Shown here in pieces: positions 23,201 through 32,744 of a stretch of 64,000 nt of DNA. Source of the stretch: Brachionus manjavacas (Eukaryota > Rotifera > Eurotatoria > Ploima > Brachionidae); the NCBI GenBank assembly GCA_019054805.1, contig JAHQIY010000005.1, positions 6,245,501 to 6,309,500 on the forward strand. The letters run 5' to 3'. The position numbers and the translations under genes were made by a program. The notes below the pieces were generated by a model, which was not told the DNA's origin, made no database searches, and saw only the letters and a list, made by a program, of their open reading frames with translations. The number at the start of each line of letters is the position of its first letter. Position 1 is the first letter of the stretch.

Positions 23201-26200
23201 GAACCTTGCATTAGAACAGCGATTATCTTCCTTTGGGAACGTATCAGGACTCGCGAGTCAAGGGGACTATAAATAATGGCGTCGAAAGACGTAAGTAGCG
23301 AGTATAAAAAAACTCTGTTATTAGCAGCAATGCTTCTACAAGCTAACCAAATACAACTTGTGTTGTTCTACAAGGGTTTAGACTTGTTGCAGAAACTACC
23401 AATACTTCTAAATAAGTCTTTGGCTCCGAATTTTTTTTATTTTAAAAGTCGGGACTTTAATTTAAGACATTTACACAACTCTGCTTAATTAAATAAATAA
23501 AAAAATAAAATATTAGATTTTGATGCAAAATTTAGTAAATTTTTGTAAAAAATTTAAAAATTAGTTAAGCTAAATTTTTTTTTTCCAATAACACAGAATG
23601 CGGAGAAGAACGGCATTGTGAATTTTCGAACAAAGAACAAAAAAAAATGGAATGACTTTTTTACTTCAAGTCTTAAAATTGTTCTACAAAATTTATCAGC
23701 TGATACAAACTTTGTACCACCCAAATTTAGTCTATGCAAAATCTCTGCAATTTGATTTTAATGATTTTCTAATAAATTTAGTGCTTTGAAGATTTGCAGA
23801 GTTTCCGTAATTTTACAAAAAATCAACTTAAATTTGTGAATGTCTGCTTTTGGTATTTTATAGTAAATACGTTAATTATGATCAGTTTTCGTCAAATTAC
23901 TGAAATTAATCGAGTGTGAAATATTAACGAGAGTATTTTTTCTGGAGCAGAGCAATTTATCAAAATTATAAAATCCGATTAAATAATGCTAACTTAACGA
24001 AATTTATAAAAAGATAAGATTTATTGAAAATTTAAAAATTTAAAAATATATTGAAAATCGAGTATTGATTTGTGAAATAATTTTTGCAAAATTTTTTTTT
24101 TTAATTTAAAAAAAATTAAATATAAATTGGTTTAATTTTTTTGTGTTTGAATTACAAAATGTATCCAATGTTAAAATAACATTGAAAAAGCGCGATGTTT
24201 CAAATATTTTTTTCAGTTTCAAATAAAAAATAATTTTAAGTTAGTATTTCAAGCATGAAAAACTTTATGTTTTTTAAAAATTTCGACTTTGGGTTTGTGA
24301 TATGATGATCCTTGAGATAATATTTGTAGTTTAGAAAACTATCTACGCTCTGTTTTTCATTTTTCATAAATCAAATATTTGTTAAAATGCACCAAACGAA
24401 AGTAAAGTCAACATTTTACAAGAAAACCAAGTTTTTCGGGTCTAGTTACTGGAACAATTCTTTTTCTCAGATTTTAGTTCACCTATATTGAGTTTTTTTC
24501 TATTTAGAAAAAAGCTAAATATTATATTAAAAAAAAATTAGATAAAAAATTTAAAGTTGGGTGGGGTAGGTAATATTATGCGACTTTTAGATCAATCTAT
24601 GTGAACACCATGTCAACCAGATCAGATAAAATGCTATTTCTAAGGCTTCTTCAAATTTACAAAAAAAAAACAAAAAATTATAAACTTTAAATGTTCATTT
24701 ATTAAATAGTCTTATTCAATTTATTCACATAATTTGAAATTTGCTCACCTAATTCTAATTGTTCGCGTAATAGGTAAACCATGGTTCACCTAACCAACTA
24801 AACCAAGTTTTCAACGATTGATAAATTTTAATTTAAATGGATTTTTTATCTTTTTTTTCTCATCTTATTTAAGTTTATTTTTAATTTTTTTTCATATTTT
24901 TTATTCTGAAGGAACATTAGCTCGGTACAGATAAACAAATAAATAAATAAATTATTTAAAATTTAAAAAAAGAATTTTCAACATTTTTTTCAAATTCCCA
25001 TAAAAAACTAAATTCACTCTTTTTCATTATCAAGTTTAATTTCAAATATGAAAATGCTTGCAATATTAACTTAAAATTATTTTTTATTTGTAACTGGAAT
25101 CAATATTTGAAACATCGCGCTTTTTCAATGTTATTTTAGCATTGGATACATTTTGTAATTCAAACACAAAAAATTAAACTAATTGACTTTACATTTATTT
25201 TTATCAAAGTATACACAAATTATTCTAAAGATGGATACAATCGCCACATCAAAGATTATTGTAAAAAAAATTTTTCAATACCAATATTTATTTTGAAAAA
25301 GCTAACTATTTTTTATTTGAACAAAATTTCTCTGCTCCGAAAAAATTGCTCCCAATTCACTCACCTGGAAATTAACGTAAAATATCGCAAAATCCTTTTA
25401 TGGTAGTACCATTGTAAGAAAAAAAAATTGAAAAATAACTAAATTACAAAATTCTTCACAAAATATAGGTTTATAGCGTAAAATAGGTTCAAGATACACA
25501 GTCATTGAATATTATTTGAATTAAAGTTCAGTATAAACTTTAATTCAAATTTCTATGTAAAAATATTCATAATTATTGTATTCGTTTTTAAAATTATGCT
25601 CAATTAAAATTAAATTTTTTTTAAATTTCTTATTCGTCTTATAAATTATAAAACAAAATATTTTTTCCATGAGCTGAAAAGAAGGACTTTGATCCATTCT
25701 GAGCTGACCTGAATCTGTTTTTAAAATTTTTTTTTTCTTGAAAAAATTTTTTTTACATTTTCAAACAATAAAGAATTATTATTATTATAAAGTTCAGTAT
25801 CTGATGCAGTAATATTCTAACTATTCATTTTATTAAATCAATTTTTAATCTAGCGATGGAAATAGTTGGAGCGTCCAAAAGAGTTTCGGCATTGAATACA
25901 ATTTATTACCTTTTCATTGCGGGCGAATTTATTGTTTTATTTTTCGCCTATAACTTTAGAGACTTTAAAACATTCTATCTTTACTGTTCGATTTTCATAA
26001 GCTTATTTGTAATTTATTTTTGGTATACTTAAATAGAAACTAAATTATCATTTAAATGCGTGTCGCTTTAGGCTAATACCTGAATCGCCAAGATGGCTAA
26101 TGACTCAAGAACGCTTTGATGAAGCTTATAGAATTTTTAAAAGAATAGCCAAATCGAATAAACAAAAAATAAATGACTGCTCGGAACTACAGGGCTTAAG

Positions 26201-27020
26201 ATTCATGCAAAAGACTAGTGAAAAAAATGAGGACATTCGATTGAGTGAAAAAATGAATGAATCCGAATTGGTCGAGAAACATGTAAAATTTTGAGATTAT
26301 TCTTTATCTTTTTTAATGATTTTTATGATTTTTACAAAAATTTATTCAAGTTATCAATATATGGAACAATGCAACTTTTTTTTAGATCAAGAAAAATGCT
26401 CATTAGGTCCATTTCAATTTCAATAAATTGGCTAACAAATGCCTTGGTGTATTTTGGAATAAGCTTTAATACATCAGATTTAGTTGGTGACCCTTACTTG
26501 AATTTTGGCCTGTCAGCTTTAGTTGAATTTATTGCTGTTTTGGTATCTCATGTGGCGCTGGAGCGTTTTGGCCGCAAAACACCTTACGCAATTAACATGA
26601 CTCTAACAGGAATATCTCTCATTTCAGTGATGTTTATCCCGGCAGAGTTTGGATCATTCGTCACAGTTTGCGCCTTGATTGGAAAGTTTTCCATCTCTTT
26701 CACCTTTAACACAATTTATATCATTACTGCCGAGAGCAATCCGACAGTAATTAGAAATTCAGTGATTTCAGTTTGTGAGTTTTTTTCAGGACTGGGAGCA
26801 ATTATTGCACCTTACATTCAATTATTGGTAAAAAATTTTTTGGTATTGAGCGAAAGAAAATTTACCTAAATTTTAAAAGGGTCAATTGTATTGGTTTCCA
26901 ATTCCGTATGTAATTTATGGAGTTTTTTCAACAATTTCAGCTGTTTCTTTTATGATATTTATTCCGGAAACTAAGTCAATAAAAGTCCCGGATACAGTTG
27001 AAGAACTCATTAATAATTGA
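17273..27020 (+). CDS. SLC22-like organic ion transporter A (7 exons)
   Basis: Exons: 17273-17665, 21533-21633, 21955-22133, 25854-26022, 26072-26282, 26351-26827, 26880-27020, joined by GT-AG introns into 556 residues. The protein is a 12-helix major facilitator of the SLC22 type. Helix 1 (about residues 24-45) is followed by the large cysteine-bearing extracellular loop (FRCKIPGY...), then TEWNLVC across the exon 1/2 join. SDRFGRK crosses the exon 2/3 join, ESPRWL is at 285-290, ERFGRK at 422-427, and PETK lies near the C-terminus. The family moves organic cations, anions or carnitine across the plasma membrane; the substrate cannot be predicted. Introns 1 and 3 are about 3.8 kb each and hold MITEs; the others are 49-321 bp. 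Gene B at 37278 has the same exon plan and total length. Confidence 0.88.
18421..18715. mobile_element. hAT-like MITE family 2, right end missing
   Basis: AGAGTTGGTCAAAAGTCAAA opens a segment that matches 41190-41475 over more than 200 bp (shared blocks include CATTAGACCTAATCG/CATTAGACCTCATCA and ATTGAAATTCGAGAACTAAA). The copy at 41190 has the complementary end, so each lacks one terminus. It lies in intron 1 of gene A. Confidence 0.6.
20077..20510 (-). pseudogene. MULE-like N-terminal zinc-binding domain, frameshifted
   Basis: From the ATG at 20510 the minus strand encodes an acidic start (MSLIEEIPNNLSQGESIEPE), then RGKGKVYLPFCSF, DWTCKRATENLPGDVIKMKL and a stop at 20277. The overlapping frame from about 20280 continues with NDLGIRVYEELDSDGPPVQK to 20077. 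The RGKGK-Tyr...Trp...Asn/Thr-Gly layout resembles FLYWCH-type domains in front of Mutator-like transposases and is shared with the fragment at 29343-29601. A single base change in frame near 20280 separates the two parts. It lies antisense inside intron 1 of gene A. It could also be a small host gene family. Confidence 0.45.
20697..20895. repeat. Cluster of TGATCAC/GTGATCA palindromic words
   Basis: Within 200 bp the words TGATCAC, GTGATC, AGATCAC and close variants recur about ten times in both orientations, often joined by AAATTT (for example GATCACAAAATTTGTGATCA). A further weaker pair lies at 21110-21160, and a related TIR element is at 57247-57318. The spacing is irregular, so this is not a simple tandem repeat. 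Confidence 0.6.
20910..21029 (+). pseudogene. C2H2 zinc-finger fragment
   Basis: One frame reads CPICKKMFKNDKGVKLHKSK then MH and a stop (21027-21029): a textbook C2H2 finger (Cys-x2-Cys, 12 residues, His-x4-His). The overlapping frame just upstream reads NLKKHLRKSH, the second half of another finger, one base out of frame. It is therefore the end of a multi-finger protein with a frameshift, most likely from a mobile element, lying in intron 1 of gene A. Confidence 0.5.
22468..22742. mobile_element. hAT-type MITE with 8-bp target duplication
   Basis: A 275-bp palindromic element begins CAGAGTTGTTTTTAAGTCAC and ends with AAAAACAAGTTTG. It is flanked by ATAAAAAC at 22460-22467 and 22743-22750. 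Arms and inner palindrome match the copy at 12522-12800. It is inserted in intron 3 of gene A. Confidence 0.88.
23049..23483. mobile_element. hAT-type element with 8-bp target duplication
   Basis: A 435-bp element starts CAGAGTTTTTTAAAAGTC and ends with ACACAACTCTG. It is flanked by CTTAATTA at 23041-23048 and 23484-23491. The inner part (23100-23400) is less AT-rich than its surroundings and unlike the other MITEs, so it may be a captured or internal remnant of a longer element. No transposase motif is visible. Confidence 0.85.
24904..24951 (+). repeat. Solo 3' end of LINE family with AAAT tail
   Basis: TTCTGAAGGAACATTAGCTC then GGTACAGATAAACAAATAAATAAATAAA matches the inverse of the 3' ends at 33013-33050 and 59201-59260. 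Only the last 50 bp are present, as in extreme 5' truncation, although it lies inside the foldback element. Confidence 0.6.
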
Positions 27021-27626
27021 TTCATTTAAAAAAATAAAATAATTTATTTAATAAATGGTGAATTTTACGTCTTTAAATAAAAATTTTCATAAAATTTTGA
27101 AAAAGCATGATAAAAGTGCGATTTTTCAAATTAATCTAAAAAAAAGAACTACTTTAGCAGCCGTATTACATTGGAATTAAAAGGATTACATCAAGCATAA
27201 ATATTTATTTTTTGTTGTTTTAGAAAATATCTTTAACTTATGTATTACTTTAAATTTATAATATTTTAATAGCGTGGCGCTACTAAATAAAAAAATTTAG
27301 ATTCTCTCACAAAACTTTATTGAAAAAACCAAAACTAAAACTTAAAATGACTTACTAATTAGTCAAGATTATTCTAAATTTTTTTCTCTTTTGTATCACG
27401 TCATTCAAATTTTATTCTAATTCTTGAAAAAATCTAATTTTTAGATTAAGTAATAAATAACTAAGGAATAAAGATAAATTTTTTATATTTTCTTATTTTA
27501 TCTTTTCTTTTGATTGTCTTACAATTAAATAATTAACAAATATCATTTTCTTTTGAAAGAATGTAAAATTTTTTAAAATTTTCATTCAATAATAGACTAT
27601 TATTAATTACAAAATATTCGTAAAAT

Positions 27627-27660
27627 TTCCAGTACGAATATTTACAAATTCGTACTGGAA
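27627..27660. repeat. Short inverted repeat (hairpin)
   Basis: TTCCAGTACGAA at 27627-27638 and TTCGTACTGGAA at 27649-27660 are perfect 12-bp arms around a 10-bp loop; imperfect pairing extends outward for roughly 15 more bases on each side. It lies about 600 bp after the stop of gene A. Confidence 0.7.
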
Positions 27661-27764
27661 AATGACGAATTTGTAAATAAACCCAAAAAAGGTCGTTCAA
27701 AAATAGCTGGAAATTGGTTTTCCTTAAAATAGATTTTAATTTAATTTTTTAATTAATTTAATAT

Positions 27765-28249
27765 TTAGTAGTAGTAGTAGTAGTAGTGGTAAGGGGGTAG
27801 GCTACAAGTCGCGAATTGCATGCAGGATGATGCAAAACGCGATGGGTGACGACATTCTGTGTGGTAGACACTTGCCGTAATTAAGTTGCTGTTTTATCAA
27901 GCTTGCTTTTGAAGTCGTTGGTACTTTTGGCGGTGATGATGGAGTCGTAAAGATCGTTCCAGTCATTGACAATACGATTGCAGAAAAAGTTATGTCGTTG
28001 ATTACAGTTCTTCACCAATTCTCGTCTCAATATCGCTCTTCTATTGCCTCTTGGCGCAGAAATGGAAGCCGTTGCGGCAAATTCAACATGCTCTATTCCT
28101 TTTGCAATTTTAAACTGCTGTATCAAATCGCCCCTCAATCGCCTCACCTTTAGATTGGTCAAACCCAGCTTTTTGCAACGTTCAACATATTTTAAGTCTC
28201 GAAGACGACCAGGAACCTTTGTCGCCCTTCGCATTACGCGCTCGACCAC
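27765..28249 (-). mobile_element. 5'-truncated CR1/L2-like LINE with trinucleotide tail
   Basis: The minus-strand frame at 27881-28249 encodes VMRRATKVPGRLRDLKYVER, RRLRGDLIQQFKIAKGIEHV and FFCNRIVNDWNDLYDS, the C-terminal block of CR1/L2-like reverse transcriptases, ending in TAA. About 100 bp of 3' untranslated sequence follows and then (ACT)n at about 27770-27788. The element at 34068-35796 has the same C-terminal block and the same type of tail. Confidence 0.75.
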
Positions 28250-28526
28250 GTTGATATCCCCGTGTTGGTATGGATTCCAGACTGAAATTGCAAATATGAC
28301 ATTTAAAACAAAAAAATTGTGTTTTTCTAATGTTTGTGTTTAAAAGTTTTTGGTTTGTGGGGAACAGTTTTCAATTGTTGGGAAGCATTTATCTCCTTTA
28401 TAATTATATTATTTAGTTTGTTTATTTTTTCTCAACAAATCTTATTTTCTTAATTATTTAATAAAATAAAATTTTTTATCAATTTTCCGGAAATATTTTC
28501 AAAAATTTTAAAAATTCATGCTCGAT

Positions 28527-28692
28527 GTCAAAAATTCTTTGCTTGGATTGGAAAATTGAACCTATTGATTTACAGTCCAATAATAGAAACTCGAAAGATT
28601 CAAATTATAATAAATTTTCAGAAAATATAAATTTAAAAGAAAGACTTAACAGAGGCTATGTAGATTCTTTTAGTGATATTTTGATCAAGTAA
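28527..28692 (+). other. Unidentified short coding-like stretch
   Basis: A plus-strand frame of about 54 codons (beginning SKILCLDWKIEPIDLQSNN, ending SFSDILIK and TAA) has more balanced composition than the surroundings but no start, splice context or recognisable domain. It could be a decayed exon or chance. Confidence 0.2.
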
Positions 28693-28837
28693 AGGATAAA
28701 AACTCAAGCGATGATAAGCTGGTTGAATTTGGATTGATGACAATTTTCTTAAAATGCAAATTGATCCAACACTCCTTTAATTTCATTTGTGAATTTTTAA
28801 AAATTCTCTTAATATCCCAAAAAAAATTTTTTAATTG

Positions 28838-29149
28838 TCAAAAATATACAACAGACTTAAATACACTATGCTTTGAAAAAAAAATGATTTTGCCAGCTTT
28901 GTCTTTAAATTTGTTACGATATATCGGACAAACACAAACATTGCTTCTCAACTTTCCATTCCGGATTTCCCAATCATTCATCGCTGGAATAAAATAAGAC
29001 ATCCTTTTGCGAAACACAGACGTTGCACTTATACTACTATTTTCTAGTAAAAAGAATATTTTCTTTTTTAAACAAACATTTAATCTTCGCATAAATTCTT
29101 TGCTTATCTCTAAATTATTAAAAAATACCTCTAAAATATAAAAGCTCAC
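28838..29149 (-). CDS. Hypothetical small ORF, probably transposon debris
   Basis: A 103-residue frame starting MSFYILEVFFNNLEISKEFM. The second half (residues 50-85, with AMNDWEIRNGKLRSN and CVCPIYRNKFKDKAG) is the only part with ordinary composition. It lies between LINE and MULE-like pieces. No family is recognised, and I would not regard it as an expressed gene without transcript support. Confidence 0.2.
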   Translation of the reverse strand: MSFYILEVFFNNLEISKEFMRRLNVCLKKKIFFLLENSSISATSVFRKRMSYFIPAMNDWEIRNGKLRSNVCVCPIYRNKFKDKAGKIIFFSKHSVFKSVVYF

Positions 29150-29310
29150 CTTTAATAAATTAAAGAGACTTCTAAATCTAAAACAACTGATCTAAAATTC
29201 AAATGTTTCATTTAATTGACATTTACTCATTGTTTTTTTTTAATTGATAACTAATTGAGTAATTAGCTTTTAATTAATCTGATTATCAATCTATAAATTT
29301 TATTTTTTTT

Positions 29311-29340
29311 TAGCTCGATACAGATATACAAATAAATAAA
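29311..29340 (+). repeat. Solo LINE 3' tail
   Basis: TAGCTCGATACAGATATACA followed by AATAAATAAA resembles the 3' ends at 24904 and 33013. It abuts the MULE-like fragment that begins at 29343. Confidence 0.45.
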
Positions 29341-29342
29341 AG

Positions 29343-29601
29343 CATATTTTAGAAAATGAAATCGATGAGACCATCAATGATGCTGAAGAGATCGAGAGTC
29401 AGCCACGAGCGAAAAGAGGAAAAGGTCTAGTTTACGATCATTTATGTAACTTTGAGTCGTTCGAAACAATCAGTGAAGAGATCAAAAATGGAAAAATTGG
29501 TCACAATCAATGGATATTTTGTGGACTCAAAAATACTCAAAATGGAGACAAATATTTGTACGATTTGTATTGTCCAAACAAATGCAAACAAAATTACTAT
29601 A
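29343..29601 (+). pseudogene. MULE-like N-terminal zinc-binding domain fragment
   Basis: The plus strand encodes HILENEIDETINDAEEIESQ, then RAKRGKGLVYDHLCNF, HNQWIFCGLKNTQNGDKY and LYDLYCPNKC. The acidic lead, RGKG-x-x-Tyr, Trp and C-terminal Cys-x3-Cys match the layout at 20077-20510. No Met-initiated frame of this reading survives and the downstream part dissolves into poly(T)-rich sequence. Confidence 0.45.
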
Positions 29602-29646
29602 TTACTTTCTTTTTTTTCTCTAATTGGCATTTTATTTTTTCTTTAA

Positions 29647-30514
29647 TTAACTTTTTTTTTCTTTAATTAGATTTTTTTTTAATAAAATATCTGCTAGTTT
29701 ACTAATTTAGATACTTTTTTATTAGAATAGAGTTTTTTTATTAAAATAGCTTATAAATAACAATTTAGCTTATGTTTTAATAAATTAGAGGTAAATTGTT
29801 ATATTTTAGAGGTACTTTTTAATAATTTAGAGGTAAGTCAAAAACATATGCCTTTAATCTTTACATTCGGATGTTTGAGCTCAAATAAGTTGAGTCGCCA
29901 TTCTCACCTGTGAACTGATTCGTTAGAAAATCAATATCATTAATGCTAGCAAAATTGCTCAAAAAATTTAAAGAAAATTTTTTTAATTTATCTATTTCAC
30001 AAATTTCACAAAATTTTTTAACTGATAAACTTTAGATTCTAAATTTTCTACTTCTTTTTTTTTCTTATCTAAAAGTTCGTTTAAAAAGCGGTTTGATTTT
30101 CGAATTCTAAAATTTTTTTTCTTAAAAATTCATTTTCTTAAGTCAATTTATGGACAAGTCTTTAAATTTTTTTTTTGTAAATTATCTCTCTGAATGAAAT
30201 ATTTTTCTTTTATATGTTACTCAAATAATTATTTTTATGCTTATCTAATTTCCGACTATAATTTTCAAAAAGCCTTAGATTTTTTTTCCAAAAGTTTTTT
30301 TTTTTTTTAATTATTAATAAATATTGTCAACTTGAGTCTTGAAGCCACTTTAAATACCATGATCATTGATTATCAAAATTTAATTAAATTAAATTTCAAC
30401 AAAAATTATTAAGCAAAAACAAATAGGAAAAATTCAAAACCGACCAAGTTATGGCTCTACTAAAAGTTTTGAAAAAAATTTAATTTTTAATAAAACAAAT
30501 TAAAGCAAAATAAA
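29647..30514. other. AT-rich spacer, no gene seen
   Basis: Long poly(T) runs and no recognisable frame. Confidence 0.45.
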
Positions 30515-30522
30515 GTTTAATT

Positions 30523-30579
30523 CAGAGTTTTTTAAAAGTACGGACTTGGACTTTAATTTCATACTTTTAAGAAACTCTG
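30523..30579. mobile_element. 57-bp minimal hAT-type MITE with 8-bp target duplication
   Basis: CAGAGTTTTTTAAAAGTACG at the left and ACTTTTAAGAAACTCTG at the right form arms around a few bases. GTTTAATT stands on both sides (30515-30522 and 30580-30587). It is almost nothing but the two ends, yet has an exact target duplication. It lies about 620 bp upstream of the IFRD gene. Confidence 0.88.
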
Positions 30580-31201
30580 GTTTAATTTATAATTTTTTAA
30601 TTTTTATAAACAAAACTTAAAATTATGTTTTGAAATTTGAATTTGATCATGAATTTTTCGTTGAAATTTAAATATCATTTAGAGATAAAAGTTCATCCTT
30701 AGTAAAATGGGAGGATATTCCCAAATTTATTTAAATTTCATTAAAAAGTGTAAAGTTTGCATAATAAAAAAATTTTAATTCTAAGCTTTGTTTAATTAAA
30801 ATTTTAATTATATTAGAAATAAATGATCAATAATTTTTTTGACAAGAAAATTTCAGCCCTTTCATAATTATTCGTTTTCCAATTTTCTAAAATTTTATTG
30901 TTTAATTATTTTCAATACTTCAGACACTAAACTTTATTTTTTTATTTGGAGCGAATTTTCATCAAAAAAAAATCAAAAAACGAACCTGCCAGAATTTAAA
31001 GCGAATTTTTTTTCCAAGACATAATTTAAACTCTTATTAAAATTAAACAATTTCAACAAAGTTTTGCATTTAAATTAGCAATTTTGCAAAATAGCTTAAA
31101 CATTGTGAAATACGCATTTTAAAAATAATTTTTTTTAAATAAAAACTTATTTTTGACTTTTTAATTTTTAAGTTAGCTTCTGCAAAAATAAAGCTTTTAA
31201 G

Positions 31202-32744
31202 ATGCCCAAGAACAAAAAAAAAAGTAGTGATTAGTTTTAATGTTTGACAATTTACTAGCTTTATCTGTTATTAGATAGACCTGCGAATCCCAGATCAATT
31301 CAGTCAGGCGACGATAGTTCGGAGTTCAATGCTGACGAAAATGCGTCCACCATTAGCAATGCTTCGACAAACATGAGCTACCAAGACCTTGAGGGTAATC
31401 ATTTTTAAACTAGTAACAAAATTTATTTAAAATTTTAAATTTTAGGAGAAGAAGTGAAAAAAGGAGAAGATGAATTTATTGAAAAAATTGACAATGTCCA
31501 AGCTCAAATTGACTCGTGCCTTGATGGTCTAATGGAAAAAGGGTACCTTGATCAAAAGTATGGATTTTTTTTTAATTTTTTTAAAAGATACAAAGAAAGG
31601 GAAGAATCACTTCGAATTTTAAAAAAACTTTTCACACACAAACTCATTTTCGACCCAATTGTGAACAAGTAGATAATTTTTTCTTAATAAATTTTTTTAT
31701 TTAAAATTTTTTTTATTTTTTTATAGACGATTTACTATAAGTGAATCTTTGATAAAAAGTTTAAAGAAAGGAAAATCAAATGAACAGATACTTGCAGCTA
31801 ATGTGCTGATGTTAACTCTGGTTCAATTGGGAACATCCCCGACGGACACAAATGCAATTTTCGCAGACAGCAGACAAATTTTGACCGAGTTGATAGATGA
31901 TGAAAAAGTGGATGCCGAAGTGAGAGCCGAATGTGTTAAATGTTTAGCACTGGCAGTTTTTTTGATAAACGAGAATTCGACTGACACAATTTCCATTTTG
32001 GAAAAATTCGCCAACATTTTCTCTAATTCGTTTGCCAAAGGTGATGGCACACTGAGGACACACAGCCCAAAAGTGTACGAGCTACATGCTGCAGCGTTGT
32101 CGTCCTGGTGTTTCCTGTTGTGCACTATGCCATTATATTTTGTCAACAAGCTCTCTCAAAAGTACGTGCCGCATTTTCAAGATTTGCTCAGAAGCCCTGA
32201 TAGTGACCTGAGGATTGTGGCTGGTGAGACCATTTCATTTTTGCACGAGCTGGCTCAGCTGGACTCTCACTCGAGTCTGGCATGTTTTGAAGACGAAAAT
32301 CTGCTCGAATCGCTGAGAGCTTTGGTGAGCGAATCGTCCAAGTTCAAAAGCAAGAAAGAGAAGAAACAACAGCGGTCGTCATTCAGGGATATTTTGAAGA
32401 CTTTGGAAGAAGGAGAATTTGACACACAGACAATCAAATTTGGCACTGAGAGCCTACTATTGGACAATTGGGTCAAGCGGAAAGAGTATGAGACATTTAG
32501 AGATTTATTGGCAACAGGAATGAACAATCATTTGGCAGAAAATGAATATTTAAGAGACTTGTTCGATTTGGGACCTCCGGTCCAAGGCAATGAACAAAAC
32601 AGAAAAGCGGCATTGTCTATGCTGACCAGCAAGCAAAAGGCTCAAATGAACAAAGAACAGTTCAAGTCGAGAACTAAATCATTGCTAAAAAAAAGAGAGA
32701 CTAAAGATTATGCACAAGTTCAGCACATGGACGATGAGGATTAA
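31202..32744 (+). CDS. Interferon-related developmental regulator (IFRD1/2) homologue, 5 exons
   Basis: Exons: 31202-31223, 31275-31394, 31446-31557, 31588-31668, 31727-32744; 450 residues, close to vertebrate IFRD1. The start MPKNKKKK is the one expected for the family and is followed by a Ser/Asp-rich stretch (SIQSGDDSSEFNADEN). The IFRD core of ARM-like helices includes SESLIKSLKKGKSNEQ, DAEVRAECVKCLAL and DLRIVAGETISFLHELA. The C-terminal IFRD domain holds RSSFRDILKTLEEGEFDTQT, LRDLFDLGPPV and FKSRTKSL. IFRD proteins act as nuclear and cytoplasmic co-regulators and, in yeast and human studies, bind stalled or hibernating ribosomes. Introns are 30-58 bp; the intron of 30 bp (31558-31587) is very short and should be checked. 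The 22-nt first exon is supported by family agreement. Confidence 0.87.

Larger units (their letters stand above)
22852..25415. mobile_element. Nested long-inverted-repeat (foldback) elements in intron 3 of gene A
   Basis: Three inverted pairs are seen. CATAATTAACGTAAATTACC with about 30 more bases at 22876-22925 is inverted at 23836-23881. A stretch of about 110 bp at 24140-24257, including GAAAAAGCGCGATGTTTCAA, is inverted at 25050-25165, and the homology continues outward to GGAGCAGAG near 23945 and CTCTGCTCC near 25333. GTGCTACGATAAAA at 22855 is inverted as TTTTATGGTAGTAC near 25400. The simplest reading is one foldback element inserted in another. Borders are approximate and no coding sequence is present. 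Confidence 0.55.

Noticed and set aside
31823..32527. Minus-strand frames of 86-108 codons
   Set aside because: They overlap the large last exon of the IFRD gene, whose plus-strand frame is clearly the conserved one.
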